DNA of 64,000 nucleotides from positions 6,015,227 to 6,079,226 of the forward strand of contig NC_019693.1 of the NCBI RefSeq assembly GCF_000317105.1, written 5' to 3'. Every line of letters starts with the position of its first letter. Positions within the stretch are counted from its first letter, which is position 1. The translations under genes and the position numbers were made by a program. This DNA comes from Oscillatoria acuminata PCC 6304 (GTDB taxonomy: Bacteria > Cyanobacteriota > Cyanobacteriia > Cyanobacteriales > Laspinemataceae). A model generated the notes under the pieces. The model made no database searches, had not been told where the DNA came from, and saw only the letters and a program-made list of their open reading frames with translations. This document shows, one piece after another, positions 42,222-52,288 of this stretch.

Positions 42222-43610
42222 TTACCCTTGTTTAAACCGAATCTTAGCCTCCGTTAGAGCTTGTCTAACTTGTTCAAATCCGGTGCCACCGTAGCTATTG
42301 CGGGCGGAGACGACTTGTTTGGGGGCGATCGCCGCATAAATATCCGTCTCAAAGGCGGGATGCAATGCTTTCCATTCCTCTAGGGTTAAATCTTTTAACA
42401 ATTTCCCGGCTGATAAAGAGGTTTTAACAACTTTTCCAACCAAATTATAGGCTTCTCGAAAGGGGACGCCTTTGGCAGCTAAATAGTCCGCAACATCGGT
42501 GGCATTGCTAAAGTCTTCAGCAACAGCTTCAGCAAGACGTTGTTCCCGAAATTGGATGCCTTCACTCATTAAAATTGTCATGGCTTCTAGGCAAGATTTG
42601 ACGGTTTTTACAGCATCAAATAGGGATTCTTTATCTTCTTGCAAGTCTTTATTGTAAGCTAAAGGTAAGCCTTTCATTAGCACTAACATTCCTTGCAAAT
42701 GCCCGAAAACTCGGCCTGTTTTGCCGCGAACTAATTCGGGAACGTCAGGGTTTTTCTTCTGGGGCATAATGCTGGAACCCGTGGCACAGCTATCCGTTAG
42801 GGTGATAAAGCTAAATTCTTGCGATGCCCACAGAATAACTTCTTCCGATAAGCGACTCAGATGGACGAGAATCAGACTAGAGGCACAGAGAAACTCGATC
42901 GCAAAGTCGCGATCGCTCACCGCATCTAAACTGTTATTATAGGGTCGGCTAAACCCCAGTTCTTGGGCGGAAAAGTGGCGATCAATCGGAAAAGTCGTTC
43001 CCGCTAAAGCACCGGCCCCTAACGGACAGATATCCACACGCTGATAAATCTCTCCCAAACGGTCCCAGTCTCGCTGTGCCATTTCAAAATAGGCCATGAG
43101 GTGATGGGCTAAACTAATCGGTTGGGCGCGTTGCAGGTGGGTATAACCGGGGATTAAGGTTTCCACATGGCGATCGGCTAGTTCCAGCAAAACACTTTGA
43201 AAGTCGCGGATTTGTTGCCGAATTTGCTGGATTTGGTCCCGGAGATAGAGTCGGGTATCGGTCCCCACTTGATCATTGCGCGATCGCGCCGTATGGAGTT
43301 TTTTCCCCACATCTCCCACCAATTCCGTCAAGCGACGTTCCACAGCAAAATGGACATCTTCGGCATCAATTCCGGGTTTAAATAACCCTTGGCGATGTTC
43401 TTGACGAATTTGTTCGAGTCCCTTAATCAGCTTGTCTGCTTCATCCAGGGAAATAATGCCAGTTTTACCAAGCATTTTCGCATGGGCCATCGATCCGGTC
43501 AAGTCGTACTCAATCAGTTGAATATCAAAACTGATACTCGCATTGAAGCGGGCGATCGCCGGATGTAATGCCCCTTCAAATCGTTGACTCCAGGTTTTTT
43601 GTTCTGTCAT
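42222..43610 (-). CDS. argH: Argininosuccinate lyase
   Basis: Final step of arginine synthesis, cleaving argininosuccinate to arginine and fumarate. Fumarase/aspartase superfamily signature [12 protein letters not shown] near residue 285; other family blocks are [19 protein letters not shown] (about 110) and the [15 protein letters not shown] catalytic His region (about 155). 462 aa from the ATG at 43610; an upstream TTG at 43616 is unlikely. It is followed by repeat copy C. The PP2C gene lies upstream on the same strand, beyond a small ORF. Confidence 0.95.
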   Translation of the reverse strand: MTEQKTWSQRFEGALHPAIARFNASISFDIQLIEYDLTGSMAHAKMLGKTGIISLDEADKLIKGLEQIRQEHRQGLFKPGIDAEDVHFAVERRLTELVGDVGKKLHTARSRNDQVGTDTRLYLRDQIQQIRQQIRDFQSVLLELADRHVETLIPGYTHLQRAQPISLAHHLMAYFEMAQRDWDRLGEIYQRVDICPLGAGALAGTTFPIDRHFSAQELGFSRPYNNSLDAVSDRDFAIEFLCASSLILVHLSRLSEEVILWASQEFSFITLTDSCATGSSIMPQKKNPDVPELVRGKTGRVFGHLQGMLVLMKGLPLAYNKDLQEDKESLFDAVKTVKSCLEAMTILMSEGIQFREQRLAEAVAEDFSNATDVADYLAAKGVPFREAYNLVGKVVKTSLSAGKLLKDLTLEEWKALHPAFETDIYAAIAPKQVVSARNSYGGTGFEQVRQALTEAKIRFKQG

Positions 43611-43717
43611 GCTCAATTAACCGCCTTCTTAACTCGCTCACAAACATACTGTTGCTCTTTTCCGGCCTGATCTTGTTTCTCATTGGAGACCATACCCAGG
43701 ACAAATGACCCGTGACT

Positions 43718-43972
43718 TTAACCGCCTCGGAATCCCCGAAATCCATAACCCAGAACCATACCAATGATTAAGGCCCAAATTTGTCCACTTTCAACAAAGT
43801 TATCCCAGGCATTTTTAATTTGACCCATAATATCCGTGTCGCTGACTTGTTGCGCTAGGACGATCGCCTGACGGAAAGATTCCCCCATCAACGAGGAGAG
43901 GACTTCGCCGCTGTGGGCAGAGATAGCCGATTGAGCGATTAATTCGTGAATGCTAGAAAAAAATATTGTCAT
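43718..43972 (-). CDS. Small hypothetical protein with C-terminal membrane helix
   Basis: 84 aa. An amphipathic N-terminal part (AQSAISAHSGEVLSSLMGES) is followed by one hydrophobic segment at the C-terminus (IWALIIGMVLGYGF) and a RGFRGG end. No family recognised. It lies between argH and the PP2C phosphatase on the same strand, about 108 bp from argH and 120 bp from the phosphatase. Codon use and an ATG start are reasonable, but it could still be spurious. Confidence 0.5.
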   Translation of the reverse strand: MTIFFSSIHELIAQSAISAHSGEVLSSLMGESFRQAIVLAQQVSDTDIMGQIKNAWDNFVESGQIWALIIGMVLGYGFRGFRGG

Positions 43973-44091
43973 GAGTTTTTAACACCCGTAACCGGGGAGG
44001 AAGAGGGCTGATTGCAGTATGCCGGATCAAGTCCACCCTGTAAACAACCCGATCGCAATTCTTCCATAAACTGGCAACACCTGGCTGGGGT

Positions 44092-45546
44092 TTAACCCCC
44101 AAACTCCTCCTCAGACCCAGTTTTTGAGTTCTCCTCGTTCCCCTTGATTTGCATCACAATCAGAGTCATATCATCCGTATTTTGGGTATTGGGGCCGATA
44201 AAATGGCCGACCCGCTCGAACAGGTGTTCTAAGATAGCTTGGGGCTTTTGATAATGTTGACAAGCCCATTCCAAGGCCGCTGTCAAGTTTTCCTCATCAA
44301 AGCGATCGCCCACTTGGTTGCTGGCATCGGTAAACCCATCCGTGTAATAAATCAGCGTATCTCCAGGCTCTAGCTTAATCTGTGCTTCTTGATACTGGGT
44401 ATCCGGGTCTAATCCAATCAACATCCCCAACGTATCTAAGCGCTGAATCGTCCTTGTAGATGCCTGCCACAATAACGGCGGATTATGTGCCGCATTGCTA
44501 TAGGACAAAATCCGAGTTTCCGGGTCATACTCCGAATAAAACAGGGTGACAAACCGATGAGAATTCTCCAAATCCGCATACATTACCCGGTTCAAATGCT
44601 GAAGAATTCGCGAAGGGGAATGGCCGTTGAGGACCTCTGCGCGTAACATTCCTCGGGTCATAGTCATAATCAACCCGGCAGGTACCCCTTTCCCCATCAC
44701 ATCGCCAATGACAATGCTCCAGCGTCCGTTCGGTTTTCCGCCCTGATTTTTAGAGAGGGCAAAGTCGTGGGTAGTGGGAATAAAATCGTAGTAGTCTCCT
44801 CCTACTCGATTGGCCGTTTCACAACAGGCGGCCAACTCAATGCCTTGGATCGTCGGACATTGACGCGGTAGGAGTCGCAGTTGAATTTCTGCCCCAATTT
44901 CTAATTCTCGGTCCAGTCGTTCCTTCTTCCGCAATTCTATGGTCAGCTCGTCATTTTCGATCGCCACAGCGGTTTGATCCGCCACTAACCGAACCAACTT
45001 CTGGCGCGTGGGAGTCCAAGTATAGTCCGGGTCCCGACTGAACACATACAGACGACCGCGTTCCGTATTTTTAACTAAAATCGCGGTGCCAAATAAGTGC
45101 ACATCTGATCCCAGGTAAGGGGTGACTTGATAATCTAAGGCCGAGGGCGGCAGACTGGAAGCGGCGAGATTAGAATCATCCCGGCTGATTTGACGAGTCA
45201 GGTTTTCTAAAGCTTGGCGAATATCATGGCATTCCTGACCATCCTGGCAGTGAAGTTGCTGTAACCTCACTTGACCATTGGGTTTAAACAGGATCAATGC
45301 TCCCCCATCTGCATCGGTGACCCGACTCGCCACCAGGGGAATCAACTCCAAGAACTGATTCAAATTGTTGAAGCTGCGGAGGGCAAATCCCAAGGATGAC
45401 AGCAAATCTTGGACTTTCTTTTGTTCCCGATGCAAACGCGCCACCAGTTCTTTGAGGGCAAAGACGGGGGTGACGTCTGCCGATGCGCTGCCGTTGTCGG
45501 GTACATCGGGCTGAAATGGCTGTCGAGGGAGAGGCAAAGAAGTCAT
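44092..45546 (-). CDS. GAF-PP2C (SpoIIE/RsbU-type) serine phosphatase
   Basis: 484 aa. A short N-terminal helix is followed by a GAF domain (about 55-205) and a PPM/SpoIIE phosphatase domain (about 240-475) with metal-binding motifs NRVGGDYYDF, VIGDVMGKGVPAGLIM, and the late NTDDMTLIVM. RsbU-type enzymes dephosphorylate anti-anti-sigma STAS proteins; no STAS gene is adjacent, so its target is unknown. No membrane segment. It sits near argH on the same strand, a neighbour pair I recall from several cyanobacteria. Confidence 0.87.
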   Translation of the reverse strand: MTSLPLPRQPFQPDVPDNGSASADVTPVFALKELVARLHREQKKVQDLLSSLGFALRSFNNLNQFLELIPLVASRVTDADGGALILFKPNGQVRLQQLHCQDGQECHDIRQALENLTRQISRDDSNLAASSLPPSALDYQVTPYLGSDVHLFGTAILVKNTERGRLYVFSRDPDYTWTPTRQKLVRLVADQTAVAIENDELTIELRKKERLDRELEIGAEIQLRLLPRQCPTIQGIELAACCETANRVGGDYYDFIPTTHDFALSKNQGGKPNGRWSIVIGDVMGKGVPAGLIMTMTRGMLRAEVLNGHSPSRILQHLNRVMYADLENSHRFVTLFYSEYDPETRILSYSNAAHNPPLLWQASTRTIQRLDTLGMLIGLDPDTQYQEAQIKLEPGDTLIYYTDGFTDASNQVGDRFDEENLTAALEWACQHYQKPQAILEHLFERVGHFIGPNTQNTDDMTLIVMQIKGNEENSKTGSEEEFGG

Positions 45547-46202
45547 TGAGTCAAGCTCGCTCCAGCGGGAGTGATTATATCTTTTGTTTGGGGGTAGAAA
45601 TTATCCCACACCACAGAGTCTGGTGTTAAAGAATGGTTGCCAATTGGGTTTGGCGATCGCCCTTAGGGATTGTTTAAGGGCTGAGTATGTTAAAGCAGTT
45701 CTAAATTAACCCTTATGCACCGGATTTGAACTCGGTTGCAAGATAATATTCGCGGCAAAAGGTAGGAATTCGAGGGGTTGGCATCCGGGGCAGTCTCCCC
45801 AATGTCTTGAGTGGGTTGTAAAAAAATTCACACGATCTCCCATGCCGATCGCGAGGGTGGACTGATTTTGATCACGCAGGTGGCTTCAACGTGATGATTC
45901 CTCAACCTTGAGCCGACTGCACGAAGCATCAATCCAGATTTCTACAGACATCGCATTAAAGTGGATTCATGATAGCGCTATTTATAAGCTCTGCCAATCC
46001 ACTGATGGGGGGGTTTTCCCACCTGGATTCCTCAAATCAGCGATCGCTGATTTGTTCGATTTGTTCTGATCGATTCCTCAAAGCCAGACTCGACCCGGCG
46101 GGCATAATGACCTGCCGGGACTTCCCTGGGTTCAAACCCTCAGTCCGATGACTTCAGCCCCTTGAGTCTGAAGGTCTAACCTCTCTATTCTCGCTCTGGA
46201 TA
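45547..46202. other. Gene-free interval between ftsY and the PP2C gene
   Basis: About 655 bp. A CCCGGCGGG / CCTGCCGGG hairpin (one mismatch) lies at 46094-46119, followed by GGTTCAAACC-like bases. I tested this as a tRNA T-arm but no cloverleaf fits. On the minus strand the hairpin could act as the ftsY terminator. No ORF is credible. Confidence 0.5.
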
Positions 46203-47864
46203 CTAGCCACCAATCAACGCTTCGACAAACTCGTAGCTGGAAAAGGGGCGCAGGTCTTCAATTCCTTCACCGGCACCGATAAAGCGGATGGGTAATCCCA
46301 TCTGCTGCACGATCGCCAAGGCTATGCCACCTTTAGCAGTTCCATCCAATTTTGTCAAGATGACTCCACTCAAATTAATCGCTTCCGAAAACACTTGAGC
46401 TTGACGGAGGCCGTTTTGTCCCAATGTTGCATCCAAAACCAGCAGTGATTCTACCACTGCATCGGGCGCTTTTCTATCCACGATTCTACGGATTTTTGCC
46501 AATTCATCCATCAGATTCTTTTTATTCTGCAAACGTCCGGCAGTATCCACCAGTAGCAGTTCTGTGCCTCGGGCCATTGCGGCTGAAATCCCATCAAAAA
46601 CCACTGCTGCGGGGTCGGAATTTTTGACCGGGTTGGCAATTACTTCCACATCGGCGCGATTCCCCCACACCTTGACTTGCTCGACAGCAGCGGCGCGGAA
46701 GGTATCTGCTGCGGCAATTAGGGTCTTATAACCCGATTGTTTGGACAGGTGGGCAATTTTACCGATGGTGGTGGTTTTACCGGCCCCATTGACTCCGGCA
46801 ATCACCCAAATGTTCAGAGTCTCTTTCTCAGGGACAAAGTTGGCATTGTACTTTTCCTGAAAGGGGCGATCGAGCATTTCCCGGAGGATTTTTTTCAGGT
46901 AGGCGATCGCCTCTGCCGGGGGAAGCGCCTCTTCTTTTAACTTCTGCTGGAGGGCCTCAATAATCAGGTCCGTCGCCTCCACCCCGACATCCGCCTGCAA
47001 CAGGGCCGTTTCAATTTCCATCACCGCTGCTTTATTCAGCGGCCCCTGTCCCACGATCGCCCGCAGTTGGTTAATTAAACTCCGACGAGTTCTATCCAAC
47101 CCCTGGCGTAACTTCTGTAACCAGGTAATTTCTTCAATGGAAACCTCATCAGCACGACGTCCTTGCGCCGCCAGCACTTCCGCTGACCACAAAAAGCCCT
47201 CATCAAAAGCCAGTCCGGGAATTTCTGTCCCTTCAATCTCCACTTGTCCCGGGGTCGGGGTCCGCCTGAAGTCCTCCTCTACCGGGGCCTCCACAGCAGT
47301 TTCCTCTAACCGCTGCATTCTCGCCTGTCGTTCCGCCTCCGACCGTGCCAGGAATGATACCGGAGCCGGTGCTGGAGCCTCCGGTTCTGAAGTTTCCGTT
47401 GGTTCTGAGGTTTCGATAGCAACAGCCGCTACAGGTTCGATAACCTCCTCTGGAACGGCCTCGGGTTCTGTAGCTTCTTCCGGGGCAACTAAGGGTTCTG
47501 AGGCGATCGGTTCAGTAACCAGGTCCTGCGGTTCTGCCTCAGCTTCCGGTTCTTCCGGTTCTGCCTCAGCTTCCGGTTCTACCTCCGCTTCCACTGCTTC
47601 CGGTTCTGCCGATTCTACCTCAGCTTCCGGTTCTAACTCAGCTTCCGGTTCTTCCTCCGCTTCCGCTGCTTCCGGAGTAGAAACCTGTTGCTTTTGAATA
47701 TTTTGATAGGCAGCTTTAGCCCAGTTCAGGTAATCTTCGGCAACTTCTGGGGTCGTTTCCTCAGCCTCAGATTCCGGCTGCTTTGCAGTCGGTTCTATTG
47801 CCTGTTCTTGTTCTTGTTGTTGTTCTTTTTCGTTGAACTGACGGCGGAACCAATTAAACACCAT
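46203..47864 (-). CDS. ftsY: Signal recognition particle receptor FtsY
   Basis: SRP GTPase that docks ribosome-SRP complexes to the membrane. The C-terminal NG domain (about 260-553) contains G1 GVNGAGKTTTIGKIA, AADTFRAAAVEQVKVWG, G3 DTAGRLQNKKNLMDEL, G4 TKLDGTAKGG and the terminal FIGAGEGIEDLRPF. The first about 190 residues form an acidic, Glu/Ala/Pro-rich region with irregular EPEAEAEPEE-like repeats, longer than in many homologues. Like the acidic domain of E. coli FtsY, it may aid membrane association. DUF502-nusB-ftsY are in the same order on the minus strand. Confidence 0.95.
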   Translation of the reverse strand: MVFNWFRRQFNEKEQQQEQEQAIEPTAKQPESEAEETTPEVAEDYLNWAKAAYQNIQKQQVSTPEAAEAEEEPEAELEPEAEVESAEPEAVEAEVEPEAEAEPEEPEAEAEPQDLVTEPIASEPLVAPEEATEPEAVPEEVIEPVAAVAIETSEPTETSEPEAPAPAPVSFLARSEAERQARMQRLEETAVEAPVEEDFRRTPTPGQVEIEGTEIPGLAFDEGFLWSAEVLAAQGRRADEVSIEEITWLQKLRQGLDRTRRSLINQLRAIVGQGPLNKAAVMEIETALLQADVGVEATDLIIEALQQKLKEEALPPAEAIAYLKKILREMLDRPFQEKYNANFVPEKETLNIWVIAGVNGAGKTTTIGKIAHLSKQSGYKTLIAAADTFRAAAVEQVKVWGNRADVEVIANPVKNSDPAAVVFDGISAAMARGTELLLVDTAGRLQNKKNLMDELAKIRRIVDRKAPDAVVESLLVLDATLGQNGLRQAQVFSEAINLSGVILTKLDGTAKGGIALAIVQQMGLPIRFIGAGEGIEDLRPFSSYEFVEALIGG

Positions 47865-47995
47865 AGCACTTACCTGAAGAGAGCTTTGCCGACTATTTTA
47901 GAGGGTAGGGTAGAGATTTTTGAAGCCATAAGGCCCGGGTTTTACTCCCGAGTCCAGGATGGGGACAGTCTGGTTTTGAAGCAACCGGGGATAGA

Positions 47996-48625
47996 TTATT
48001 CTTGGGGCACCTTCTCATGAAACTGTTCGGTGACCCGACGCAAGACGCCATTGACAAAGCGATAGCCATCTTCACCGCTATAGCGTTTGGCTAATTCTAC
48101 CGCTTCATTGATGGCGATGCGTTCTTGGAGTCCGAGATAGCGCATTTCAGCCACCGCAATTCGCAGGATATCGCGATCAATGCGAGCAATCCGATTCAGT
48201 TGCCAATTGATCATCGCCTCTTGGAGGATGGCGTCAATTTCTTCCCGATGGGCGTTCACCAAAGTCAGGGTTTCTAGGGTGTACGCCTTGACTTCTTTTT
48301 GGTTCGTCAGTTGCAGAAACTCAGGTAGTTCCATTGCCATTGCCACACGGTTAATGGCGGTTTGGGTCAGTTCTACGGCTTCGTAGACCATTGTGCGAGA
48401 ACTTTGCACCGTGGTGGCTTGAATTTCGCTGCCTAACAGGCGATCGTTGCTGCGTTTGAGTTCTGCCGCCGCGGTTTCTAGGATATCGTGGACTTCATTG
48501 GTGAGGGTGCGAACCGCAGCGAGGACTAGATCGGAGAGTTGTTGAGCGCTGAGTTTTTCCAGATTGGAACTCAGCTGACTCATACTCAGCAGGGCGAGTT
48601 CACGAGCGACTCTTTGAGCTTTCAT
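47996..48625 (-). CDS. nusB: Transcription antitermination protein NusB
   Basis: 209 aa, RNA-binding antitermination factor used in rRNA transcription and maturation. It starts MKAQRVARELALLSMSQL, has a cyanobacteria-type N-terminal insertion (about 20-85) that makes it longer than the 140-aa bacterial form, and ends with the typical NRIARIDRDILRIAVAEMRY, AINEAVELAKRYSGEDGYRF and FVNGVLRRV block. It lies 131 bp upstream of ftsY and 26 bp downstream of the DUF502 gene, so the three are probably one operon. Confidence 0.93.
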   Translation of the reverse strand: MKAQRVARELALLSMSQLSSNLEKLSAQQLSDLVLAAVRTLTNEVHDILETAAAELKRSNDRLLGSEIQATTVQSSRTMVYEAVELTQTAINRVAMAMELPEFLQLTNQKEVKAYTLETLTLVNAHREEIDAILQEAMINWQLNRIARIDRDILRIAVAEMRYLGLQERIAINEAVELAKRYSGEDGYRFVNGVLRRVTEQFHEKVPQE

Positions 48626-48651
48626 AAGGCGAGGAGTTAACTTGGGTGGGT

Positions 48652-49386
48652 TTAGATATATTCTTTTTCTTCTTCAGAAACGAGGGTCTGCCGTTTGACT
48701 TCGGTTCTGAGTTCCTGTAGCTTGCGATCGCTCGATGGAGGTAGGGGCAAGGGTCCAGTCATAGGGGGGCTAACAATGCCACCGGAGACGATGACTTTAA
48801 AGGCATCTTCCACGGACATGGAGAGGTTGACCACTTCTTCTTCCGAAACGACAGCATACCACCCGCTGGTTGGGTTAGGGGTAGTGGGAATAAAAACACT
48901 CAGCACTCCCCCGGATAATTGGGATTGGATTTCTGTGGCGACCCCCCCAGTCACGAAGGCGATCGCCCAGATTCCTTTGCGCGGATACTCGACTAAAATC
49001 ACCCGTCGAAATTTCCCTTTGGAATCTTTCAGGACGGTTTCTAAAATTTGCTTGAGGGTTTTATAAACGGAACCCGCCAGGGGAATCGCTTGCAGCACTT
49101 GTTCGCCCAAGTCAAGCAACCATCGTCCGGCAATGTTGCGTGCCATCAACCCAATCAGCAGAATACTCAAAAGGGGAACTGCCAACCCGACCCCTAAGTT
49201 AATCAGGATGACTAAAATCGGGTGGAGGTTATCGAAGGGATTAAGCTGCTTGGGAATACTGGTCAGGAAATCGATCACCCATCGGGCAACGGTAATCGTC
49301 AGCCAGATGGTGGTTGCCAGGGGAATGACCACGAGCAGTCCAGCAATCAGGTCATTTTTTAAGTCTTGTTTAAGGCGTTGGATCAC
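48652..49386 (-). CDS. DUF502 membrane protein
   Basis: 244 aa. Two membrane helices (about 14-36 and 55-80: LIAGLLVVIPLATTIWLTIT and ILVILINLGVGLAVPLLSIL) precede a conserved soluble domain with PLAGSVYKTLKQILETVL, VLVEYPRKGIWAIAFVTG-like and FIPTTPNPTSGWYAVV segments typical of DUF502. Function unknown. GTG start at 49386. It is the first gene of the probable DUF502-nusB-ftsY operon, a cyanobacterial synteny. Confidence 0.88.
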   Translation of the reverse strand: MIQRLKQDLKNDLIAGLLVVIPLATTIWLTITVARWVIDFLTSIPKQLNPFDNLHPILVILINLGVGLAVPLLSILLIGLMARNIAGRWLLDLGEQVLQAIPLAGSVYKTLKQILETVLKDSKGKFRRVILVEYPRKGIWAIAFVTGGVATEIQSQLSGGVLSVFIPTTPNPTSGWYAVVSEEEVVNLSMSVEDAFKVIVSGGIVSPPMTGPLPLPPSSDRKLQELRTEVKRQTLVSEEEKEYI

Positions 49387-49972
49387 AGCTTACCCACTCT
49401 CCTTTTGTTCGGAAACATCACGCGATCGCCACTTTTAACGGCTTGATTATCAACAAACGGTATCATTATTCAGCCTCCAAAAAACCGTCGTAGTCCCGCC
49501 CAGAATCCGTTGCTTTTAGCAAAATCCCCTAGGGGAGTCAGCAACGGTGAGGGATGACATACACAGAGAATGAGTCGCTACAAAACCATGATTCTTTCGG
49601 TCAGCACTCTTGCGGGCTATGTCGCCCCTGAGTCGGCTTGAGGGAGCCCAGGCTGAATCGATCTCGGTTTCTTTGCAGAAACGGAAACTAGATTTCGTAT
49701 CTTCTGATACTATACCCTCTGCTCTGAGCAAAGAAAGTATCCAGCCCAACTCAGGCGCTTCTCTTATAAATTGTAAAGAATTATTGCCAAGTGATGAGGA
49801 TCTGGATGGAAAAAACTTGGAGACTAACTTGAAACCCAATCCGAGACTCGTCGGTATGGACCAATTGAAGACAAACCCCTAGATATCGAATTGATTCTGA
49901 AATCAACCCGGCATCTAGGGGTTTCTCGGCAAATCTGGCTAGAGACTGAATGCGGTGCTGATTCCCCAAGAA
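49387..49972. other. Interval with no assigned gene; terminator-like hairpin at 49873
   Basis: About 585 bp. AAACCCCTAGAT (49873-49884) pairs with ATCTAGGGGTTT (49913-49924) around an inner TTGATT/AATCAA stem, giving a strong structured hairpin. Open frames on both strands (49610-49882 plus; 49516-49839 minus) overlap and show no family. The plus frame ends just as the hairpin begins, so a small unrecognised gene ending in its terminator cannot be excluded. Confidence 0.5.
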
Positions 49973-50845
49973 CTAAGAGGGATTAGATGGGGTGGCATTG
50001 GGGGTGGGTTGTGGGTCTAACTGAGGCGTGGGCATATTTTGGAGTTCCCACACTTTGAGCAAGATCAGATATTCATAAAATGCCTGTAAGGTACACCAAG
50101 CAAACCCGGCACGTCCATCGAGGATGCCCCCGAGCATAAAGTACATATAAATAAAGCGCAATAGGGGACGAAAGGGGAGGCGTAGGGAGAGATCTTTGAG
50201 TGCTCTGCGTTTTTCCACTTCCGATCGCCCAAAAAAGAGATTATTCCAGGAGACTTCCCCTTTTTGTAGTTGGCGCAGGGTTTCTTGAGCTTCATCACTA
50301 GAGTAGCGGTTGTGTTTGTCCAACCAGCGACTCAATCCTTTGCTACTGGTGTAGTGGGGATAGGTTTCTCTGAGAAATCCGGTGGGACCATCACAGACTT
50401 CCCGTTCCGTATGTCCGTAATCCGTGAACCATACCTTGTCCTTGCGGAATAAACGCAGTTGATAGCGGGGGTACTGGGTGCTGTACCGAATCCACTGGTT
50501 CATAAACATGACGCGCTCGGCGACATAGTAGCCGATAATTTCGTCGGGGTTGGCGATCGCATCGAGACATTCCTGAAAAAGTTCTGGAGTCATGCGCTCA
50601 TCAGCTTCCAGGATATAAACCCATTCATGTTGGGTGGGAATCTCTTGCAGCATCCAAGTCCGTTGTTTGCCGTGACTTTCAAAGGGATGCTGGACCACCT
50701 GTACGGGATACTGACGAGCAATCTCCACAGTGCGATCGCTTGACATCGAGTCCACCACGATAATCTCATCACTCAGCATGGCGGACTCGATGCAAGCAGC
50801 AATATCAATTTGTTCGTTATGGGTCAGGATATAAATCGAAAACAT
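49973..50845 (-). CDS. Glycosyltransferase family 2, WaaE/KdtX-like
   Basis: 290 aa. Family start SIYILTHNEQIDIAACIESA, then EIIVVDSMSSDRTVEIA and the ILEADERM acid motif; further WaaE-type blocks are NQWIRYSTQYPRYQLRLFRK and DYGHTEREVCDG. One membrane-associated stretch near the C-terminus (about 235-265). WaaE relatives add glucose to the LPS inner core; here it probably acts on a surface polysaccharide or LPS. The frame starts at TTG 50854 but ATG 50845 is preferred. hpsJ is upstream on the same strand, with 312 bp of gene-free DNA between. Confidence 0.85.
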   Translation of the reverse strand: MFSIYILTHNEQIDIAACIESAMLSDEIIVVDSMSSDRTVEIARQYPVQVVQHPFESHGKQRTWMLQEIPTQHEWVYILEADERMTPELFQECLDAIANPDEIIGYYVAERVMFMNQWIRYSTQYPRYQLRLFRKDKVWFTDYGHTEREVCDGPTGFLRETYPHYTSSKGLSRWLDKHNRYSSDEAQETLRQLQKGEVSWNNLFFGRSEVEKRRALKDLSLRLPFRPLLRFIYMYFMLGGILDGRAGFAWCTLQAFYEYLILLKVWELQNMPTPQLDPQPTPNATPSNPS

Positions 50846-51157
50846 GGGGGGCAATTGCCAATAATCGGCTGAAAGTGTAAAGAGTTGTTGCGATCGGCGA
50901 TCAAAACGGGTCAGGGAAGGGGCGATCGGTGAATTAGTTAGACCACACCACCCTTTCAGGGCAGAAGGGTTGCACCGGGTGAGCGCCCTGACGCACCCAT
51001 TTCGCCCTCATCGTAACTCAACCGAGACGATTGGAACGAGGGCAACCTTGCCTGAATTATCAACACTTAGAATTGAACTGAGTTGAGAACAAACTGACTT
51101 CCCAACTTCACAGAGTATCCCTGAGTGATGCCTGAATGCGAGGGCTAATTTCCGCTA
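50846..51157. other. Gene-free interval between hpsJ and the WaaE-like gene
   Basis: 312 bp, likely carrying the glycosyltransferase promoter. I see no repeat, RNA gene or ORF in it. Confidence 0.5.
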
Positions 51158-51976
51158 CTAACGCCCCATCGATTTACGTCGTCCTCCCCCAACACTCCCC
51201 ATACTTTTTAACCCAGTCCAGCCAATAATGCTGTAAGCCACAGATAACAACAAACTGCTAATCCCCGTTTGCACAGCTAACTTGGTAAGTCGAGTTTTGG
51301 TCTGATTTTCCAGTTCTTGCTGACGAGAGCGAATCTGGGTAAGTTGTTGAGTCCGAAGATTATCCGTACTGAATTGTTGGTTAAGAAACTGATCCAGGGC
51401 TTGAGGATTCTGCTGAAATTGTTCTAGTAATTCCTTCTCTTGTTGCGGTACGTCAGGACTTTGTAATGCTTCGTTCAGTTGGTCTGGATTCGAGATCAAT
51501 TGCCGAATTTGTTCCCCGATCGCGCTCCGGCGTTGTTGAATTTCGCTCTCCACATTCTCGTTATCCAGTTGGCTTAATACTTGACCTTCGGTCTGGCTGG
51601 CTTGTTCTCTGATCTGCTGCAAAGCATCAGTTCGTTGCAGGCGCACGTTATTCAAATGCAGGGGAAATACGACTAAAAACACCACTCCCAGAATTGTAGA
51701 CAACACAAAAGCCCAAAATCTCAAATCTTGGATCGGGTTGCGGTTAACGGCACCGGATCCTTGAGCCCGATCCATCCAAAACCCGGTCACTAAAAAAGCT
51801 ATCCCTACTAAGGGAATAATTCCTCGTTCTACAATTTGAGCTGCATAGGCAATTTGCCATTCTCTCGATCCGGGCTGAAAGGGAATGGCTAAAAGTACAT
51901 AATCCAACAGTGATGATACGATTAAAATCACCCCGATTACTTTGAGGGACATTGAAGCTACAGACTCTTGATTCAT
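51158..51976 (-). CDS. HpsJ-like membrane protein (hormogonium polysaccharide family)
   Basis: 272 aa. Four predicted membrane helices: about 10-30, 45-65, 85-108 and 232-255. Between the third and fourth is a charged, Gln/Glu-rich helical loop (about 115-225, with repeated QLD/QQFS motifs), probably coiled. Topology and sequence resemble HpsJ, which is required for polysaccharide secretion and gliding in hormogonia of Nostoc; that role here is by similarity. The frame is open to 52102, but the ATG at 51976 with AGGAG seven bases upstream is the clear start. Confidence 0.72.
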   Translation of the reverse strand: MNQESVASMSLKVIGVILIVSSLLDYVLLAIPFQPGSREWQIAYAAQIVERGIIPLVGIAFLVTGFWMDRAQGSGAVNRNPIQDLRFWAFVLSTILGVVFLVVFPLHLNNVRLQRTDALQQIREQASQTEGQVLSQLDNENVESEIQQRRSAIGEQIRQLISNPDQLNEALQSPDVPQQEKELLEQFQQNPQALDQFLNQQFSTDNLRTQQLTQIRSRQQELENQTKTRLTKLAVQTGISSLLLSVAYSIIGWTGLKSMGSVGGGRRKSMGR

Positions 51977-52288
51977 GATTCTCCTATAATTTTCCTGATA
52001 TATTCCCCCAAATAGGGGAAGTTTTTCTCTCCCATTTCCACGGGTTTTCCGATGTATTTTTACCCCGATGACTTGGACTAAATTTCGGAGGTGCACACAC
52101 ACAAAGGAATATCAGTTTTGGTATTTCCTGAAAACCAGTGAAATGGCTATTTCAATTCAGTTTTAACCCTTGAACTCCTTTTAATCAACCGTTCCGGATT
52201 GCCGAAGGATGCTATTAACAGGCCAAGTTTTGCGATTCATCAAATGAGTTTCACTGGATGCCACACCGTTAAGGGTTGACTGATTGAA

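Noticed and set aside
46060-46145. tRNA-like GGTTCAAACC downstream of ftsY
   Set aside because: The flanking bases do not give a five-pair T-stem and no acceptor or anticodon arm could be fitted.
47137-47697. 186-codon plus-strand Ser/Gly/Ala-rich frame
   Set aside because: Antisense shadow of the FtsY acidic repeats.
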